64,000 nt of DNA from Brevibacillus panacihumi W25 (GCF_000503775.1 NZ_KI629782.1:62001-126000), one strand, 5' to 3'. Counted from the first letter of the stretch, positions 35,102-45,037 are shown. Numbers and translations are program-made. Notes: generated from the sequence alone by a model not told the origin.

Positions 35102-37533
35102 TTATCGAACTTTGACACGTTGCAAGCGAAGGGCATTCAGTACGACAGACACGGAGCTTAACGCCATAGCTGCGCCCGCCACCCACGGTGCCAACAGACC
35201 GAGTGCTGCAATAGGAATCCCGAGCGAGTTATAAGCGAGAGCCCAGAACAAATTTTGTTTAATATTGCTCATGGTTTTTCTGCTCATATAGATTGCATCC
35301 GGAATACTGGACAGGTCTCCACGCATGAGTGTTACATCTGCCGCTTCCATCGCGACGTCCGTACCCGTCCCAATGGCCATGCCAATATCTGCTGTTGCAA
35401 GAGCTGGCGCGTCATTGATGCCATCTCCAACCATCGCAACCTTTTTGCCTTGTGCCTGCAGTTTCTTCACTTCTTCAGCCTTTCCTTCTGGAAGGACTTC
35501 AGCAAGTACCTGATCAATACCGACTTCAGCAGCAATTGCATTTGCCGTTCTTGTGTTGTCCCCCGTAATCATAATGACTTGGATGCCCATATCTTTTAGA
35601 CGAGCGACAGCCGTTTTGGAGGTTTCTTTAATTGTATCCGCCACAGCTACCATACCCGCGTACTGTTTATTTATCGCGACAAGCATAGCTGTTTTTCCGG
35701 ATTTTCAAGTTTGGCCATCGTATCGTAAGCGTTCTTCGCATCTACTTCAAATCTTTCCAGTAAGCGTCTTGTGCCAATGAGTACCTCTTTACCTTCCACA
35801 ACTGCTTTAATTCCAAATCCGGGAATAGCCTCAAACGCTTCTGTTCCGGATAAAGAGAGTCCTTTCTCTTGAATTCCAGCCACGATCGCTTCAGCAAGGG
35901 GATGTTCCGAATTTTTCTCGGCTGTCCCCACAAGTGTAAGGAACTCCGTCTCATCTCCATCGGTGATGACATCCGTCAGCTCCGGCTTTCCTTTTGTGAC
36001 AGTCCCTGTCTTATCCAGAACGATCGTATCGATTTTATGCGTCTGTTCCAAATGCTCTCCGCCCTTAAAAAGGATTCCCAATTCGGCAGAACGTCCTGAT
36101 CCTGCCATAATAGAGGTAGGAGTTGCAAGGCCAAGAGCGCAAGGGCAAGCGATGACCAGGATGGCGATTGCGATTTCCAGAGCTCCTGAAAAATTGCCCG
36201 GGGTAATATAGAAGTACCAAGCAAGGAATGCGACAATCGCGATACCGACAACGATCGGAACGAAAATTCCTGAAATCACGTCAGCAATCCGTTGGATCGG
36301 TGCTTTGGAACCTTGTGCTTCTTCCACAACTTTGATGATCTGGGCAAGAGCAGTTTCCTTTCCCACTTTGGTTGCTTTGATTCGAAGCACCCCGTTTTTG
36401 TTAACGGTGGCTCCTATCACAGCATCGCCCGCTTTTTTCTCGACGGGGATGCTCTCGCCTGTCAGCATGGATTCGTCAACAGTCGATACTCCTTCCAATA
36501 CCTCACCGTCAACAGGCACTTTATCGCCTGGTCGAACAAGAACCAGATCGCCAACGATAACTTCATCCACCGGAATCGAGATCTCCTGGCCTTCACGGAC
36601 TACGATTGCTGTCTTGGCTCGCAGTCCCATCAAGGACTTAATGGCTTCCGAGGATCTTCCTTTAGCAAGAGATTCAAACAATTTACCCAAAATCACGAGG
36701 GTGATCAGGACCGCACTGGTCTCGAAATAGAGAGCCGGAACATGGTGAGCTCCTCCATTGCCTGAAGACCAAATGATTGTCTGATAAACGCTGTAAAAAT
36801 AGGCTGCAGACGTACCCAGGGCAATCAAGACGTCCATGTTTGCACTGCCATTTCGCAATGCTTTATAGGCCCCGACATAAAACTGTCTGCCCACGTAAAA
36901 TTGGACTGGTGTAGCCAGAAGAAGCTGAAACCATGGGTTCATAAAAATTTCTGGCGAATAGATCCAGGAAGTGAAGGAAAAGTGACCTACCATGCTCCAC
37001 AAAAGCGGCAATGAGAGAATGGCCGAGAAAAGCAATTTGCGTTTCTGATTCTGAATTTCTTTGCCACGGTGATCCTGGTTCGCTTCCTTTTCTGTTTTCA
37101 AGCTGGCTTTGTATCCAAGCTGATTCACTTTCTTTTGCAAATCATGAATCGATACTTCACCTGGCGAATACTCGACGTGGGCTGTCTCCAAAGCAAAGTT
37201 TACAGTGGCTTGCTTTACACCTGGCAGCTTATTTAAGCCCTTTTCAATTCTCAATGCACATGCTGCGCAAGTCATCCCTTCCAATTGGAGGTCAACCGTT
37301 TCTTTGACTGTTCCGTAACCAAGTTTGTGAATGCTTTCCTCTAGACGATTTACATCAACCTTCTCCGGGTCATACTCCACACTTGCTTTCTCCATGGCAA
37401 AATTGACATTGGCGCTTGCTACGCCATCCACTTTGTTCAAGCCTTTTTCAATCCGAATGGCACATGCTGCACAAGTCATGCCAGTAATCTGCAGGTTGAC
37501 TTGCTTATTTCCCTTAGCCTGTAATGCTTCCAT
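35102..37533 (-). pseudogene. copA: Copper-exporting P-type ATPase CopA, frameshifted
   Basis: The gene encodes about 810 residues in two frames. The first part has two heavy-metal domains (both GMTCAAC), TGES, the copper-site CPC ([13 protein letters not shown]), the phosphorylation site DKTGT and HP (SEHPLAEA). The second part (35102-35686) has [20 protein letters not shown] and the last membrane helices. The break is a single missing A in an A-run (T-run at 35692-35696 on the plus strand): restoring it joins ENPEK to [10 protein letters not shown]. It could be a real mutation, a phase-variable tract or a sequencing error. ATG 37533 follows GAGGAGGGG, downstream of a CsoR-type operator. CopA pumps Cu(I) out of the cytoplasm. 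Confidence 0.9.
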
Positions 37534-37623
37534 ACTCCCTACCCCTCCTCATTTTCATCGTGGCGATTCATTTTTTGGTAATCACAATATACCCACATAA
37601 GGTATGTGAAATCAACAACTTTT

Positions 37624-37647
37624 TACTATACCCCTGTACCCTATATT
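37624..37647 (-). promoter_or_regulatory. CsoR-type operator before copA
   Basis: TACTATACCCCTGTACCCTATATT (read on the plus strand; split as TACTATACCCCTG and TACCCTATATT) is nearly identical to the element before csoR at 38070-38093 and has the GGGTA…GGGGTA pattern of CsoR sites. It sits about 90 bp upstream of the copA start, in the position of the promoter. Confidence 0.75.
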
Positions 37648-37661
37648 AAAGGGCGAAATAA

Positions 37662-37682
37662 TAGCAGCTTGCGGCTGCCCAT
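37662..37682 (-). terminator. Terminator of csoR
   Basis: GGCAGC and GCTGC form a short stem on the minus strand followed by TATTATTT, directly after the csoR stop. Confidence 0.55.
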
Positions 37683-37688
37683 TTCATT

Positions 37689-38039
37689 TTACTTCATCAA
37701 TTTATTCATGGTGGTCATGAGCTCTTTTAGTACTTCTGTATCCCCCTCCTGAATCCGTTCGATTACACAGCTTTTCATGTGATGTTCAAGCAGCAGCTTA
37801 CCTACTCCGTTTAAAGCTGACTGGATAGACGCGATTTGATTCAGTACATCATCACAGTAGGTGTCCTTTTCAATCATTCCTTTTACGCCTCTAACCTGGC
37901 CTTCGATTCGATTTAAACGGCTGATTAAATTGCTTTTTACTTGATCGGAATGATGGCTTTTTCTTTCGGATTGGTCATGCGAGCAACAAGTGGTATCTTC
38001 CTGAAGGTTTTTTTCTATATGGTCTATTGTTGTGCTCAT
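37689..38039 (-). CDS. csoR: Copper-sensing repressor CsoR
   Basis: A 116-residue CsoR/RcnR-family all-helical repressor. The copper ligands are visible: Cys in DTYCDDVLNQI, and His and Cys in LLLEHHMKSCV, giving the Cys-His-Cys set of true CsoR. The RLNRIEGQVRGVKGMIEKDTYC helix is typical. An N-terminal extension of ~30 residues is rich in Cys/His (CCSHDQSERKSHHS). Cu(I) binding releases it from operators at 37624-37647 and 38070-38093. Confidence 0.95.
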   Translation of the reverse strand: MSTTIDHIEKNLQEDTTCCSHDQSERKSHHSDQVKSNLISRLNRIEGQVRGVKGMIEKDTYCDDVLNQIASIQSALNGVGKLLLEHHMKSCVIERIQEGDTEVLKELMTTMNKLMK

Positions 38040-38069
38040 TTTGTTTTTCCCTCCTTCGCGAGATAATCA

Positions 38070-38093
38070 TACTATACCCCCATACCCTATATT
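38070..38093 (-). promoter_or_regulatory. CsoR-type operator before csoR
   Basis: Plus-strand TACTATACCCCC then ATACCCTATATT, matching the copA operator at 20 or more of 24 positions. It lies about 31 bp upstream of the csoR start, so CsoR probably represses itself. The divergent oxidase gene starts ~90 bp away and could share control. Confidence 0.75.
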
Positions 38094-38180
38094 AGTCAAG
38101 CGGCTCCTTCTGTTCGATCTCCATTTTTTCTTCACATTCGTATGTTACCCTTCACCTAGATTTCGTAAAGGAGGATGAGA

Positions 38181-39770
38181 ATGAAAAAGTGGATCCCACT
38201 TCCCGCAATACTTACGGCTACGCTTGTGCTGGCTGCTTGTTCCAATAGTAATCAAACGAAGATGCCTGGTCATGACATGTCGAAGATGGATTCCGCGAGT
38301 ACAGCAGAACATGAGAACCTCAAACAAATGTCTGCCTCACTCGATCCACCATTTGAAGTGCTGACAGGGAATACATTCACCCTGACCGCTAAGGAAAGTA
38401 TGCTGATGCTCGATGACAACACGATGAAAACGGCCTGGACGTATAACGGAACGGTCCCTGGACCGCAATTGCGTGTTAAGCAAGGTGAAACGATAAAGGT
38501 TGTTTTGAATAATGAGCTGCCCGAGCCAGTTACCATTCACTGGCATGGTTTGCCCGTTCCCAACAACATGGACGGCATTCCAGGAATAACACAAAATGCT
38601 GTGAAGCCAAAAGAAAGTTTCACCTACGAATTTAAGGTAGATGTACCTGGTACGTACTGGTACCATTCCCACCAAAATGGAGTCAATCAGGTCGATAAAG
38701 GCTTGTATGGTTCCATCGTTGTCGAGCCGAAGGATGCTGAACCGGTAGATAAAGACTTTACTCTTGTGCTGGATGAATGGATGGAGGACGACAGCATGGC
38801 CGAAATGCACAGTGCTGGTAGCAGCCACTCAGCGCATAGCCAGAGTAAAGATTCCTCTGAACATGCAAATATGGATATGAGCGGTATGAGCGATGCCGAA
38901 ATGATGCCGTTGATGTACACCATCTTCTCTGCGAACGGCAAGACGGGCTCTGCCATTCAACCCCTGATCGTTAAAAAGGGAGAGAAAGTGAGAATTCGGC
39001 TGATAAATGCAGGATATCTCTCCCACAAAATGCACTTGCCCGGTCATAGTTTTACAATAGTCTCAACGGACGGCCAACCGATTCATAACCCGCCTGAAAC
39101 CCAAGACCAACTGTTGAATATCGCGCCAGGAGAACGGTACGATGTGGAATTTGTCGCAAATCATCCAGGCAAATGGCTCCTCGATGAGCACAGTACGAAT
39201 CCAGGTGCGAAATCTCTGGCAATTCCCATTGTCTACGAAGGCGAAGAACATGCTTCTGTGAAATCGGAGTCCATGGACTTGCCTGTCGTTGATATCACCA
39301 AATACGGCGAAGCGGCAAAGGGAACCTTCTCACTTGATGATCAATACGACGTTACGTATTCGATGGATCTCAATACCGATATGAGTCATGGAGACATGAC
39401 CTTTACCATTAATGGGAAAACGTATCCAGATACCCCTCCTCTTGATGTAAGAGAAGGAGACTTGGTGAAAGTAAAAATGGTAAATCGTTCGCCTGAAGAC
39501 ATTCACCCTATGCACCTGCACGGCCACTTCTTCCAGGTTCTTAGCAAGGATGGCCAACCAATATCGGGGTCTCCTCTAGTAAAAGATACTTTAAACATCT
39601 TACCCGGGGAAGAATATGTCGTCGCCTTCAAAGCAGATAATCCCGGAAACTGGATGTTCCACTGTCATGATCTGGGGCATGCCGCAAAAGGGATGATGTC
39701 AGAAGTAAAATACGATGGATTCAAACCCGACTTTACCATCGATCCAACTGTAAATAACATGCCGGAATAA
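38181..39770 (+). CDS. Multicopper oxidase lipoprotein
   Basis: About 529 residues from ATG 38181 (AAAGGAGG eight nt upstream). A lipoprotein signal peptide ends at LVLAACSN. The cupredoxin domains carry all copper-site motifs: TIHWHG, YWYHSHQNG, HPMHLHGHFFQ and MFHCHDLGH. A Met/His-rich insertion (HSAGSSHSAHSQSKDSS, MDMSGMSDAEMMP) is likely to bind Cu(I), as in CueO. It probably oxidises Cu(I) or organic substrates at the outer membrane face, protecting the cell from copper. It diverges from csoR and converges with the two-component genes. Confidence 0.95.
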   Translation: MKKWIPLPAILTATLVLAACSNSNQTKMPGHDMSKMDSASTAEHENLKQMSASLDPPFEVLTGNTFTLTAKESMLMLDDNTMKTAWTYNGTVPGPQLRVKQGETIKVVLNNELPEPVTIHWHGLPVPNNMDGIPGITQNAVKPKESFTYEFKVDVPGTYWYHSHQNGVNQVDKGLYGSIVVEPKDAEPVDKDFTLVLDEWMEDDSMAEMHSAGSSHSAHSQSKDSSEHANMDMSGMSDAEMMPLMYTIFSANGKTGSAIQPLIVKKGEKVRIRLINAGYLSHKMHLPGHSFTIVSTDGQPIHNPPETQDQLLNIAPGERYDVEFVANHPGKWLLDEHSTNPGAKSLAIPIVYEGEEHASVKSESMDLPVVDITKYGEAAKGTFSLDDQYDVTYSMDLNTDMSHGDMTFTINGKTYPDTPPLDVREGDLVKVKMVNRSPEDIHPMHLHGHFFQVLSKDGQPISGSPLVKDTLNILPGEEYVVAFKADNPGNWMFHCHDLGHAAKGMMSEVKYDGFKPDFTIDPTVNNMPE

Positions 39771-39780
39771 AACCGAAAAA

Positions 39781-39804
39781 AAGGCAGAACAATCGTTCTG
39801 CCTT
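39781..39804. terminator. Bidirectional terminator
   Basis: AAGGCAGAAC and GTTCTGCCTT form a perfect 10-bp stem with A/T tracts on both sides, between the oxidase and the converging kinase gene. Confidence 0.85.
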
Positions 39805-39809
39805 GTCTT

Positions 39810-41156
39810 TTATCCATCGTTGATCATGTTCTCTATCGCAGGAAACGTAATCGATACAATGGTTCCCTTTCCTTCTTCACTTGATATGGTGATCTTGCCC
39901 TGGTGTGCCTCCACAATCCCCTTCACGATCGTCAAGCCAAGGCCTGCTCCCCCTTTTTCCCTTTTACGTGAACGATCTCCACGATAAAACCGTTCAAAAA
40001 CAAAAGGCAAATCTCCAAGAGGGATTCCCGTACCATTATCAACTACTTTAATTTCAATAGTTTGTTCCTTTTTTTCAACCTTGACCATTACCTCTCCACC
40101 CTGGGGCGTATGTTTTAAAGAATTCGTGAACAGGTTGGCTACGACTTGAGCCAAGCGTTGCGAATCTCCCAACATCCAGGCAGCTGTATTCAGATGGCTT
40201 GTAAGTTGAATACCGTGTAGCTGAAACGCTGCTGTCATTGATTCCACTACGCTTTCCACGACATCGTGTAGATTTATGACTTCCTCGGAGATGTGCCGGG
40301 CTCCGGCTTCCACCTGAATGACCTGATCCAAGTCACTCACAATCCGGGTCAGACGCAATACCTCGGAGCGGGTTGCTTCCAAATGTTCGGGTGTTGCTTC
40401 CCAAATGCCGTCCAACATGCCCTCTGTCTGGGCCAGCAATGTATTCAATGGCGTTCGCAGCTCATGGGCGATATCTGACGTTAGACGTTTTCGCAATTCC
40501 TCCTGCTGTTGAAGGTTTTGCACTAGATTATTAAACGCTTCGACCAGAATGGACAGTTCGTCCTTTTCTTCTGGGACAGCCACCCTTACGGAAAGATCCC
40601 CTTTTGCCACCGCCTGCGCTGCGTTACTCATATCCGTGATCGGTCTGGCAATGCGTCTCGCTATAAAGATACTGGCAAAGCAGACAAGCAAAAGCAAAGC
40701 AAGCATCGTCCATTGCAATGCATTCGTATGGGCCATCCGGAAATGATCTTCCAAAGGTACAGCACTCTCATTGTCATACCTGATTCCCACATACCCTACG
40801 GTATTTCCTTGAACCAGTATCGGCATCATGTCATCGCTATTTATAATTTCGAGACCAGTCGTATTGCCAAATGTGCGAATAAGCTTCCCATTCTGGTCAA
40901 GCAAAACAATTTGTATCGTCAGGACTTGGGATGCTGTCTCAAGTTTTAAAAGGGTATGATCATCCCATCCTGTTCCCTGTTGATACTCGTCTTGCAGGAT
41001 ACTTCGCAGATCCTGCTCATGCTGTTGATTGACATCGCTTAGATACAGGGAAAAATGATAATCCATTTCCTGAATGGAAAGGACCGTGGCGATTAGAATC
41101 CCGCCGGCGCCAACAGCCATGAAAGCCAAAGCCAGCTTCATCCAAATCCTTTTCAT
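39810..41156 (-). CDS. Sensor histidine kinase
   Basis: A 448-residue kinase: N-terminal membrane helix, an extracytoplasmic sensor of ~130 residues, a second helix (ALQWTMLALLLLVCFASIFIA), HAMP (RRIARPITDMSNAAQAVAKGDLSVRV), the phospho-acceptor His in SDIAHELRTPLNTLLA, and the ATPase boxes NLFTNSLKHT, VVDNGTGIP and GGAGLGLTIVKGIV. It follows the regulator gene by 3 bp. Being next to the copper genes, it may sense copper or envelope stress; the signal is not visible. Confidence 0.93.
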   Translation of the reverse strand: MKRIWMKLALAFMAVGAGGILIATVLSIQEMDYHFSLYLSDVNQQHEQDLRSILQDEYQQGTGWDDHTLLKLETASQVLTIQIVLLDQNGKLIRTFGNTTGLEIINSDDMMPILVQGNTVGYVGIRYDNESAVPLEDHFRMAHTNALQWTMLALLLLVCFASIFIARRIARPITDMSNAAQAVAKGDLSVRVAVPEEKDELSILVEAFNNLVQNLQQQEELRKRLTSDIAHELRTPLNTLLAQTEGMLDGIWEATPEHLEATRSEVLRLTRIVSDLDQVIQVEAGARHISEEVINLHDVVESVVESMTAAFQLHGIQLTSHLNTAAWMLGDSQRLAQVVANLFTNSLKHTPQGGEVMVKVEKKEQTIEIKVVDNGTGIPLGDLPFVFERFYRGDRSRKREKGGAGLGLTIVKGIVEAHQGKITISSEEGKGTIVSITFPAIENMINDG

Positions 41157-41159
41157 GTG

Positions 41160-41855
41160 TTAACCCCTATCCTTGGCGGGATTTTCAAAGCGGTAACCCA
41201 ATCCGTATACGGTCTTAATGTACTCTGGTTGTTTTGGGTCTTCTTCAATTTTTTGACGAAGGTTCTTGATATGCGTGTCGATCGTTCTGTCGCTTCCCAT
41301 ATAGTCGATTCCCAGAACCTCCTCGACCAACTCTTCACGTGTCCATGTCCGGCCTGGATAACGGAGCAAGGTGGTAAGTAAGCGAAACTCATTGGTTGTT
41401 AATTCTACAGCTTGTTCCTTCTTGGCAACACTTCTCTCCCGTAATGATACCTTTAAATTGCCAAATTGAATGCGATCACTCAAAACTTGGTAATCTCCTG
41501 CTCTTCTTAATATTGCCCGAACCCTCGCGACGAGCTCACGCGGGCTAAATGGTTTAACCAGATAGTCGTCCGCCCCAATCTCCAAACCGATGATTCTGTC
41601 GGCTTCCCCACTTTTCGCCGTCAGCATAATGATCGGGACGCGTGATTTTTTGCGTATTTCCCTGCACACGTCTTCACCCGTCATATCTGGCAGCATCAGA
41701 TCAAGGATAATAAGATCAATGGGATAGGCAGTTACATACTCTAGTGTCAGTCTGCCATCCTCGGCGGTCATTACGTGGTATCCTTCCTTTCGTAAATAGG
41801 AAGACAAGATTTCTAGGATTTGCGATTCATCATCTGCTATAAGGATCGTGGACAT
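41160..41855 (-). CDS. OmpR-family response regulator
   Basis: A 231-residue regulator: receiver with ADDE, the phospho-acceptor Asp in LIILDLMLPDMTG and the conserved Lys in VKPFSPRELVARV, then a winged-helix DNA-binding domain (ELTTNEFRLLTTLLRYPGRTWTREELVEEV, TVYGLGYRFENP). ATG 41855 follows GGGAGGTG. It forms a two-gene unit with the kinase. Confidence 0.94.
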   Translation of the reverse strand: MSTILIADDESQILEILSSYLRKEGYHVMTAEDGRLTLEYVTAYPIDLIILDLMLPDMTGEDVCREIRKKSRVPIIMLTAKSGEADRIIGLEIGADDYLVKPFSPRELVARVRAILRRAGDYQVLSDRIQFGNLKVSLRERSVAKKEQAVELTTNEFRLLTTLLRYPGRTWTREELVEEVLGIDYMGSDRTIDTHIKNLRQKIEEDPKQPEYIKTVYGLGYRFENPAKDRG

Positions 41856-41944
41856 CTGGAACACCTCCCAGTCCGGATTTCAAGCCAAATATACCCCCCT
41901 TACGTATCATGCGTCAAGATTATTCCCATTTACGGAAAAGAAAG

Positions 41945-41969
41945 AAGCACTCCCAAATACCGAGTGCTT
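41945..41969 (-). terminator. Terminator after the DUF4166 gene
   Basis: AAGCACTC and GAGTGCTT pair; the minus strand continues CTTTCTTTTCC. It lies just after the DUF4166 stop. Confidence 0.75.
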
Positions 41970-41975
41970 TCCTAC

Positions 41976-42656
41976 TCATTCCCTTCTTTCTTCCCGAACC
42001 GGTTTCACATCTTTGGGTATCTGCTCAGGCTCCACTTGCAGATATTCCACGTCAAACGCTCCTGAATAGCCGAACAGATCTCCAAAAGTCGGATTCGTAA
42101 CCTTCACGTCGATCCGATACTTATCGCTTTTTTCGTCGTACCATTCCTGGACATCTGCATAGCCAGAGAACAGCATCGGGAATTGGAAGCCAACCCATCC
42201 CTCGTAAAAATACTGATTGCCGGATCGCAGATGCATTCCCCCATTTTCACCTACGGACATCTCGATCTCCACGGCCAAATGCTGATGAGTGCCGAGGTAA
42301 TCAATGATTTTTTGCTTTTCCTCACTGTAGATCATGGTGGCATCGAAGCGGCGCGTACGATTGGGGAATTGGTATTTTCGTACCCAGGTTACGGTTTCGC
42401 GGCCAAAGCTGTCGAGATAAGCATAATTTTCGATAGTAAACGGGACATCTGCCCCTTGCTGCGGAAACATAATGTTTCTCCACGTCCCAATATAGAGAAA
42501 AGGGAGCGTGTATGCTTTCCCGTACCACACTTTTTCCATGATTCCGCGACCAATGGAGGCTCGCTGATCTTTGCTGGAAAATCCGAATCGTTCTTGTATC
42601 TTGGGGTGAAGCTTCGCGAAGTCTGGCCCCAGCAATCTTTGATAAATGGAACTCAA
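41976..42656 (-). CDS. DUF4166 protein
   Basis: A 226-residue protein with the DUF4166 pattern: YQRLLGPDFAKLHPKIQERFGFSS at the start, the middle FTIENYAYLDSFGRETVTWVRKYQFP, and the end LFSGYADVQEWYDEKSDKYRIDVKVTNPTFGDLFGYSGAFDVEY. No signal peptide. Function is not known. It is 35 bp downstream of the SRPBCC/DoxX-like gene and probably co-transcribed; the two are often combined in one protein family context. Confidence 0.8.
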   Translation of the reverse strand: MSSIYQRLLGPDFAKLHPKIQERFGFSSKDQRASIGRGIMEKVWYGKAYTLPFLYIGTWRNIMFPQQGADVPFTIENYAYLDSFGRETVTWVRKYQFPNRTRRFDATMIYSEEKQKIIDYLGTHQHLAVEIEMSVGENGGMHLRSGNQYFYEGWVGFQFPMLFSGYADVQEWYDEKSDKYRIDVKVTNPTFGDLFGYSGAFDVEYLQVEPEQIPKDVKPVREERRE

Positions 42657-42691
42657 GATTCTTTCATCTCCTCACGGTGAAATCAGATGGT

Positions 42692-43615
42692 TCAGTAGCG
42701 TTCTTCTTTTTCAGGATTTCGCAAGCAGGCTGACGCATTGGGCAGATCCGGAAGACTGAGCATGCCGCATACCGATAGCGCCATCATGCCCAGATTTAAC
42801 GTAACCGGGTTAAACGGCTCGACCATAACGGTTGGTTCTGCTAATGCTCCTACTCCAAGCGCAACAAGCAAGATGATATTCCAGAGGTAAAGGGGTTTTC
42901 TCCAGCTTTTTCCTGCAAAAGCGAAGAGCAGCCCGAAGCAGATCTCTCCCACTCCAACAAATAGCAAGGCCAGTTGTTCATAGCCTGGGAATAAATGCGT
43001 GGCCTGCAGGAGCTGCAGTTCTCCCGTATGCGGATAAAGCAGTTTGGGAAACAGCCCTTGATAGATCCAGATAAAAGCCGGAATGATCCGACATATCAAC
43101 TCCGTTAGCGAGCGCCGCAAAGAGATATTGGGATGAATGCCTTTCTCCAGCCACAGACGCAAGGCGTCAAAACTCCATGCCGTCGCCCAGCCCATCAACG
43201 GCCGAAACAGCAGCCGATCCAGCCACCTGCCCATCGCTCCAAATCTGGTCTGATAATCATAGCGGGTAAAAAAACGAATTCCTTCTTCACAAGGGACGTA
43301 TCTCCAGAACCCAGCGCCTTCCCGAATCAATGAGATGGGATTGCCCGACGAAAACTTCAGGACGGACGTCTTCGTCTCATCTTTCTCGGTCGTACCAACA
43401 CTTTCCCCTTCTCCGGATATGGAGAAGCCAAACCCGATATTCGTTTGGTAGAGGAATCGTTGGGGTTCATCTTCTGTTTTCTTCGGAAGATACGAAATTT
43501 TGGTGAAACGAAGATCCCACTGCTCATGAAGCTCCGGGGTTTGTGTGTATGTCCACAAGGATTCCAGTGTTGTCTGGATTGTACTCTCTACGTAGATCGG
43601 TTTGCTTTTTGCCAA
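42692..43615 (-). CDS. SRPBCC-domain protein with DoxX-like membrane part
   Basis: About 307 residues from TTG 43615, 6 nt after AGGGGG; no ATG is suitably placed. The first ~150 residues look like an SRPBCC ligand-binding fold (YVESTIQTTLESLWTYTQTPELHEQWD, FGFSISGEGES, YDYQTRFGAMGRWLD). The rest holds four hydrophobic segments resembling DoxX. Function unknown. It lies between an alpha/beta-hydrolase gene and the DUF4166 gene, all leftward. Confidence 0.72.
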   Translation of the reverse strand: MAKSKPIYVESTIQTTLESLWTYTQTPELHEQWDLRFTKISYLPKKTEDEPQRFLYQTNIGFGFSISGEGESVGTTEKDETKTSVLKFSSGNPISLIREGAGFWRYVPCEEGIRFFTRYDYQTRFGAMGRWLDRLLFRPLMGWATAWSFDALRLWLEKGIHPNISLRRSLTELICRIIPAFIWIYQGLFPKLLYPHTGELQLLQATHLFPGYEQLALLFVGVGEICFGLLFAFAGKSWRKPLYLWNIILLVALGVGALAEPTVMVEPFNPVTLNLGMMALSVCGMLSLPDLPNASACLRNPEKEERY

Positions 43616-43641
43616 GTTGATCCCCCTGCATCTTTCCGAAA

Positions 43642-43665
43642 CAAGCCAGAGTCTCCCCTGGCTTG
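43642..43665 (-). terminator. Terminator after the hydrolase gene
   Basis: CAAGCCAG and CTGGCTTG form a perfect 8-bp stem; on the minus strand it is followed by a short TTT. It may separate the hydrolase from the SRPBCC gene. Confidence 0.55.
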
Positions 43666-43711
43666 GCAACGGCGGTTACCCTATTGTTCTGACTTCCTTA
43701 TTATACCATGT

Positions 43712-44485
43712 CTAGGTAACATGCTTCTTGATAAATGTCTCAATCCGGGCATTGCACTCCTCATATGCCTTGGTCGGCACCCTGTGATCCACGCCTGGTA
43801 TCATATACAGTTCATTTTGGGGCAAGCGTTGCTGCAACAGATGAGCGTAAGGATGAAATGGCTTGTCCTTTTCGCCATATAGAAGCAGCACGGGGGGATT
43901 GATTTCTCCCAATTGCTTCGTACAGTTATACGTTAAACTATACCGGTAATACTCTTCTGCGTTCTTAGCGTCACACTTTTTCGCATCTCTATATAACTCC
44001 CGGAACTGCTTCATATTGATTGAATTCGACCAAGAAACACCCAATGCGATGGTGTTGATTGCCTTTATCTTCGCGAGGAACACTCCGGTTGCGATCAGGC
44101 GTTTTACACGCTTTGTGTTCACTTCTGGCATGCCGCCAATGACGATTCCTCCGAGTGAGCGATCGGGGTGGGATAACAAGCATTCCAGCACAATCGATCC
44201 ACCAGTCGAATAACCGCAAAAGAATGCCATATGAATATCCAATCGATCCATGAGAGCTTTGATGTCGTCCGCGATCAATGGATAGGTTACAGGCGTTTTG
44301 GATGCTTTACTCTGCCCGTGTCCGCGGATATCAAAGGCGATTACACGGAAGAAACGGGACAGATGCTCCAATTGACAGCTAAAATTTTTTCTGGATAACA
44401 CGGGGGGATGAATGCAGATCAGTGCGGTACCTGTCCCTTTTTCTATGTAATGAAGTGAAGCTCCATTCACGTTTATGATTGGCAT
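43712..44485 (-). CDS. Alpha/beta hydrolase
   Basis: A 257-residue hydrolase: oxyanion region HPPVLSRKNFS, FDIRGHGQS, nucleophile elbow GYSTGGSIVLE, the acid in YGEKDKPFHP and the catalytic His in GVDHRVPTKAYEE. All three catalytic residues are present. The substrate cannot be told. It is soluble and likely transcribed alone. Confidence 0.9.
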   Translation of the reverse strand: MPIINVNGASLHYIEKGTGTALICIHPPVLSRKNFSCQLEHLSRFFRVIAFDIRGHGQSKASKTPVTYPLIADDIKALMDRLDIHMAFFCGYSTGGSIVLECLLSHPDRSLGGIVIGGMPEVNTKRVKRLIATGVFLAKIKAINTIALGVSWSNSINMKQFRELYRDAKKCDAKNAEEYYRYSLTYNCTKQLGEINPPVLLLYGEKDKPFHPYAHLLQQRLPQNELYMIPGVDHRVPTKAYEECNARIETFIKKHVT

Positions 44486-44699
44486 CCTCTGCCTCCCAGA
44501 GTATATGTAGGATCACTAGGGTATTACCATTATGGAACTGAACAAGCATTTTTAGCATGCCACTTTCTTCAAATATCTCGGGACCTCATTCCAGTTTCAT
44601 GAAAGTAAACAAATGACTACATTTTTTCAATCAACAGGATTATAATGGACAAGTTGATTAACAACATTTCTCGTATTCATCTGGGAGGCTTTTCATTCC

Positions 44700-45029
44700 A
44701 TGCTCGACTATGTTATTAAGTTCATTTTGGGTGGTTCGCTCGTCGTGTTGGCAACCTACCTTAGCAAGTCCAAAAACATTTTTCTTTCTGGTATCATTAC
44801 AACGCTTCCGATCATCACGCTGCTCAATATGACGCTTCAGATCAAATACATGAATGATCAGGAATTTCACTTGGCCCAAAAAAGCGGGATACTTGGTGCT
44901 CTCGGGCTGGTTCTCTTTATTGCATCCTGTTACTTCTTGACTGCTTGGGTGAAACCGCTGTATGCGATCCTATTCGCCATTGTCATTCTTTTTCTGTATT
45001 TTTGGATCTACAAACAGATTGCAGGATAA
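44700..45029 (+). CDS. Small GlpM/DUF3147-like membrane protein
   Basis: A 109-residue protein with four predicted membrane helices: YVIKFILGGSLVVLATYLS, FLSGIITTLPIITLLNM, GILGALGLVLFIASCYFLTAWV and YAILFAIVILFLYFWIYKQIAG. Size and pattern recall GlpM/YdgC-type proteins of unknown function. A strong terminator follows. Confidence 0.65.
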   Translation: MLDYVIKFILGGSLVVLATYLSKSKNIFLSGIITTLPIITLLNMTLQIKYMNDQEFHLAQKSGILGALGLVLFIASCYFLTAWVKPLYAILFAIVILFLYFWIYKQIAG

Positions 45030-45037
45030 AATGTTAA

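Noticed and set aside
34863..35234. Plus-strand ORF opposite the copA end
   Set aside because: Antisense to two clear genes, with no family match.
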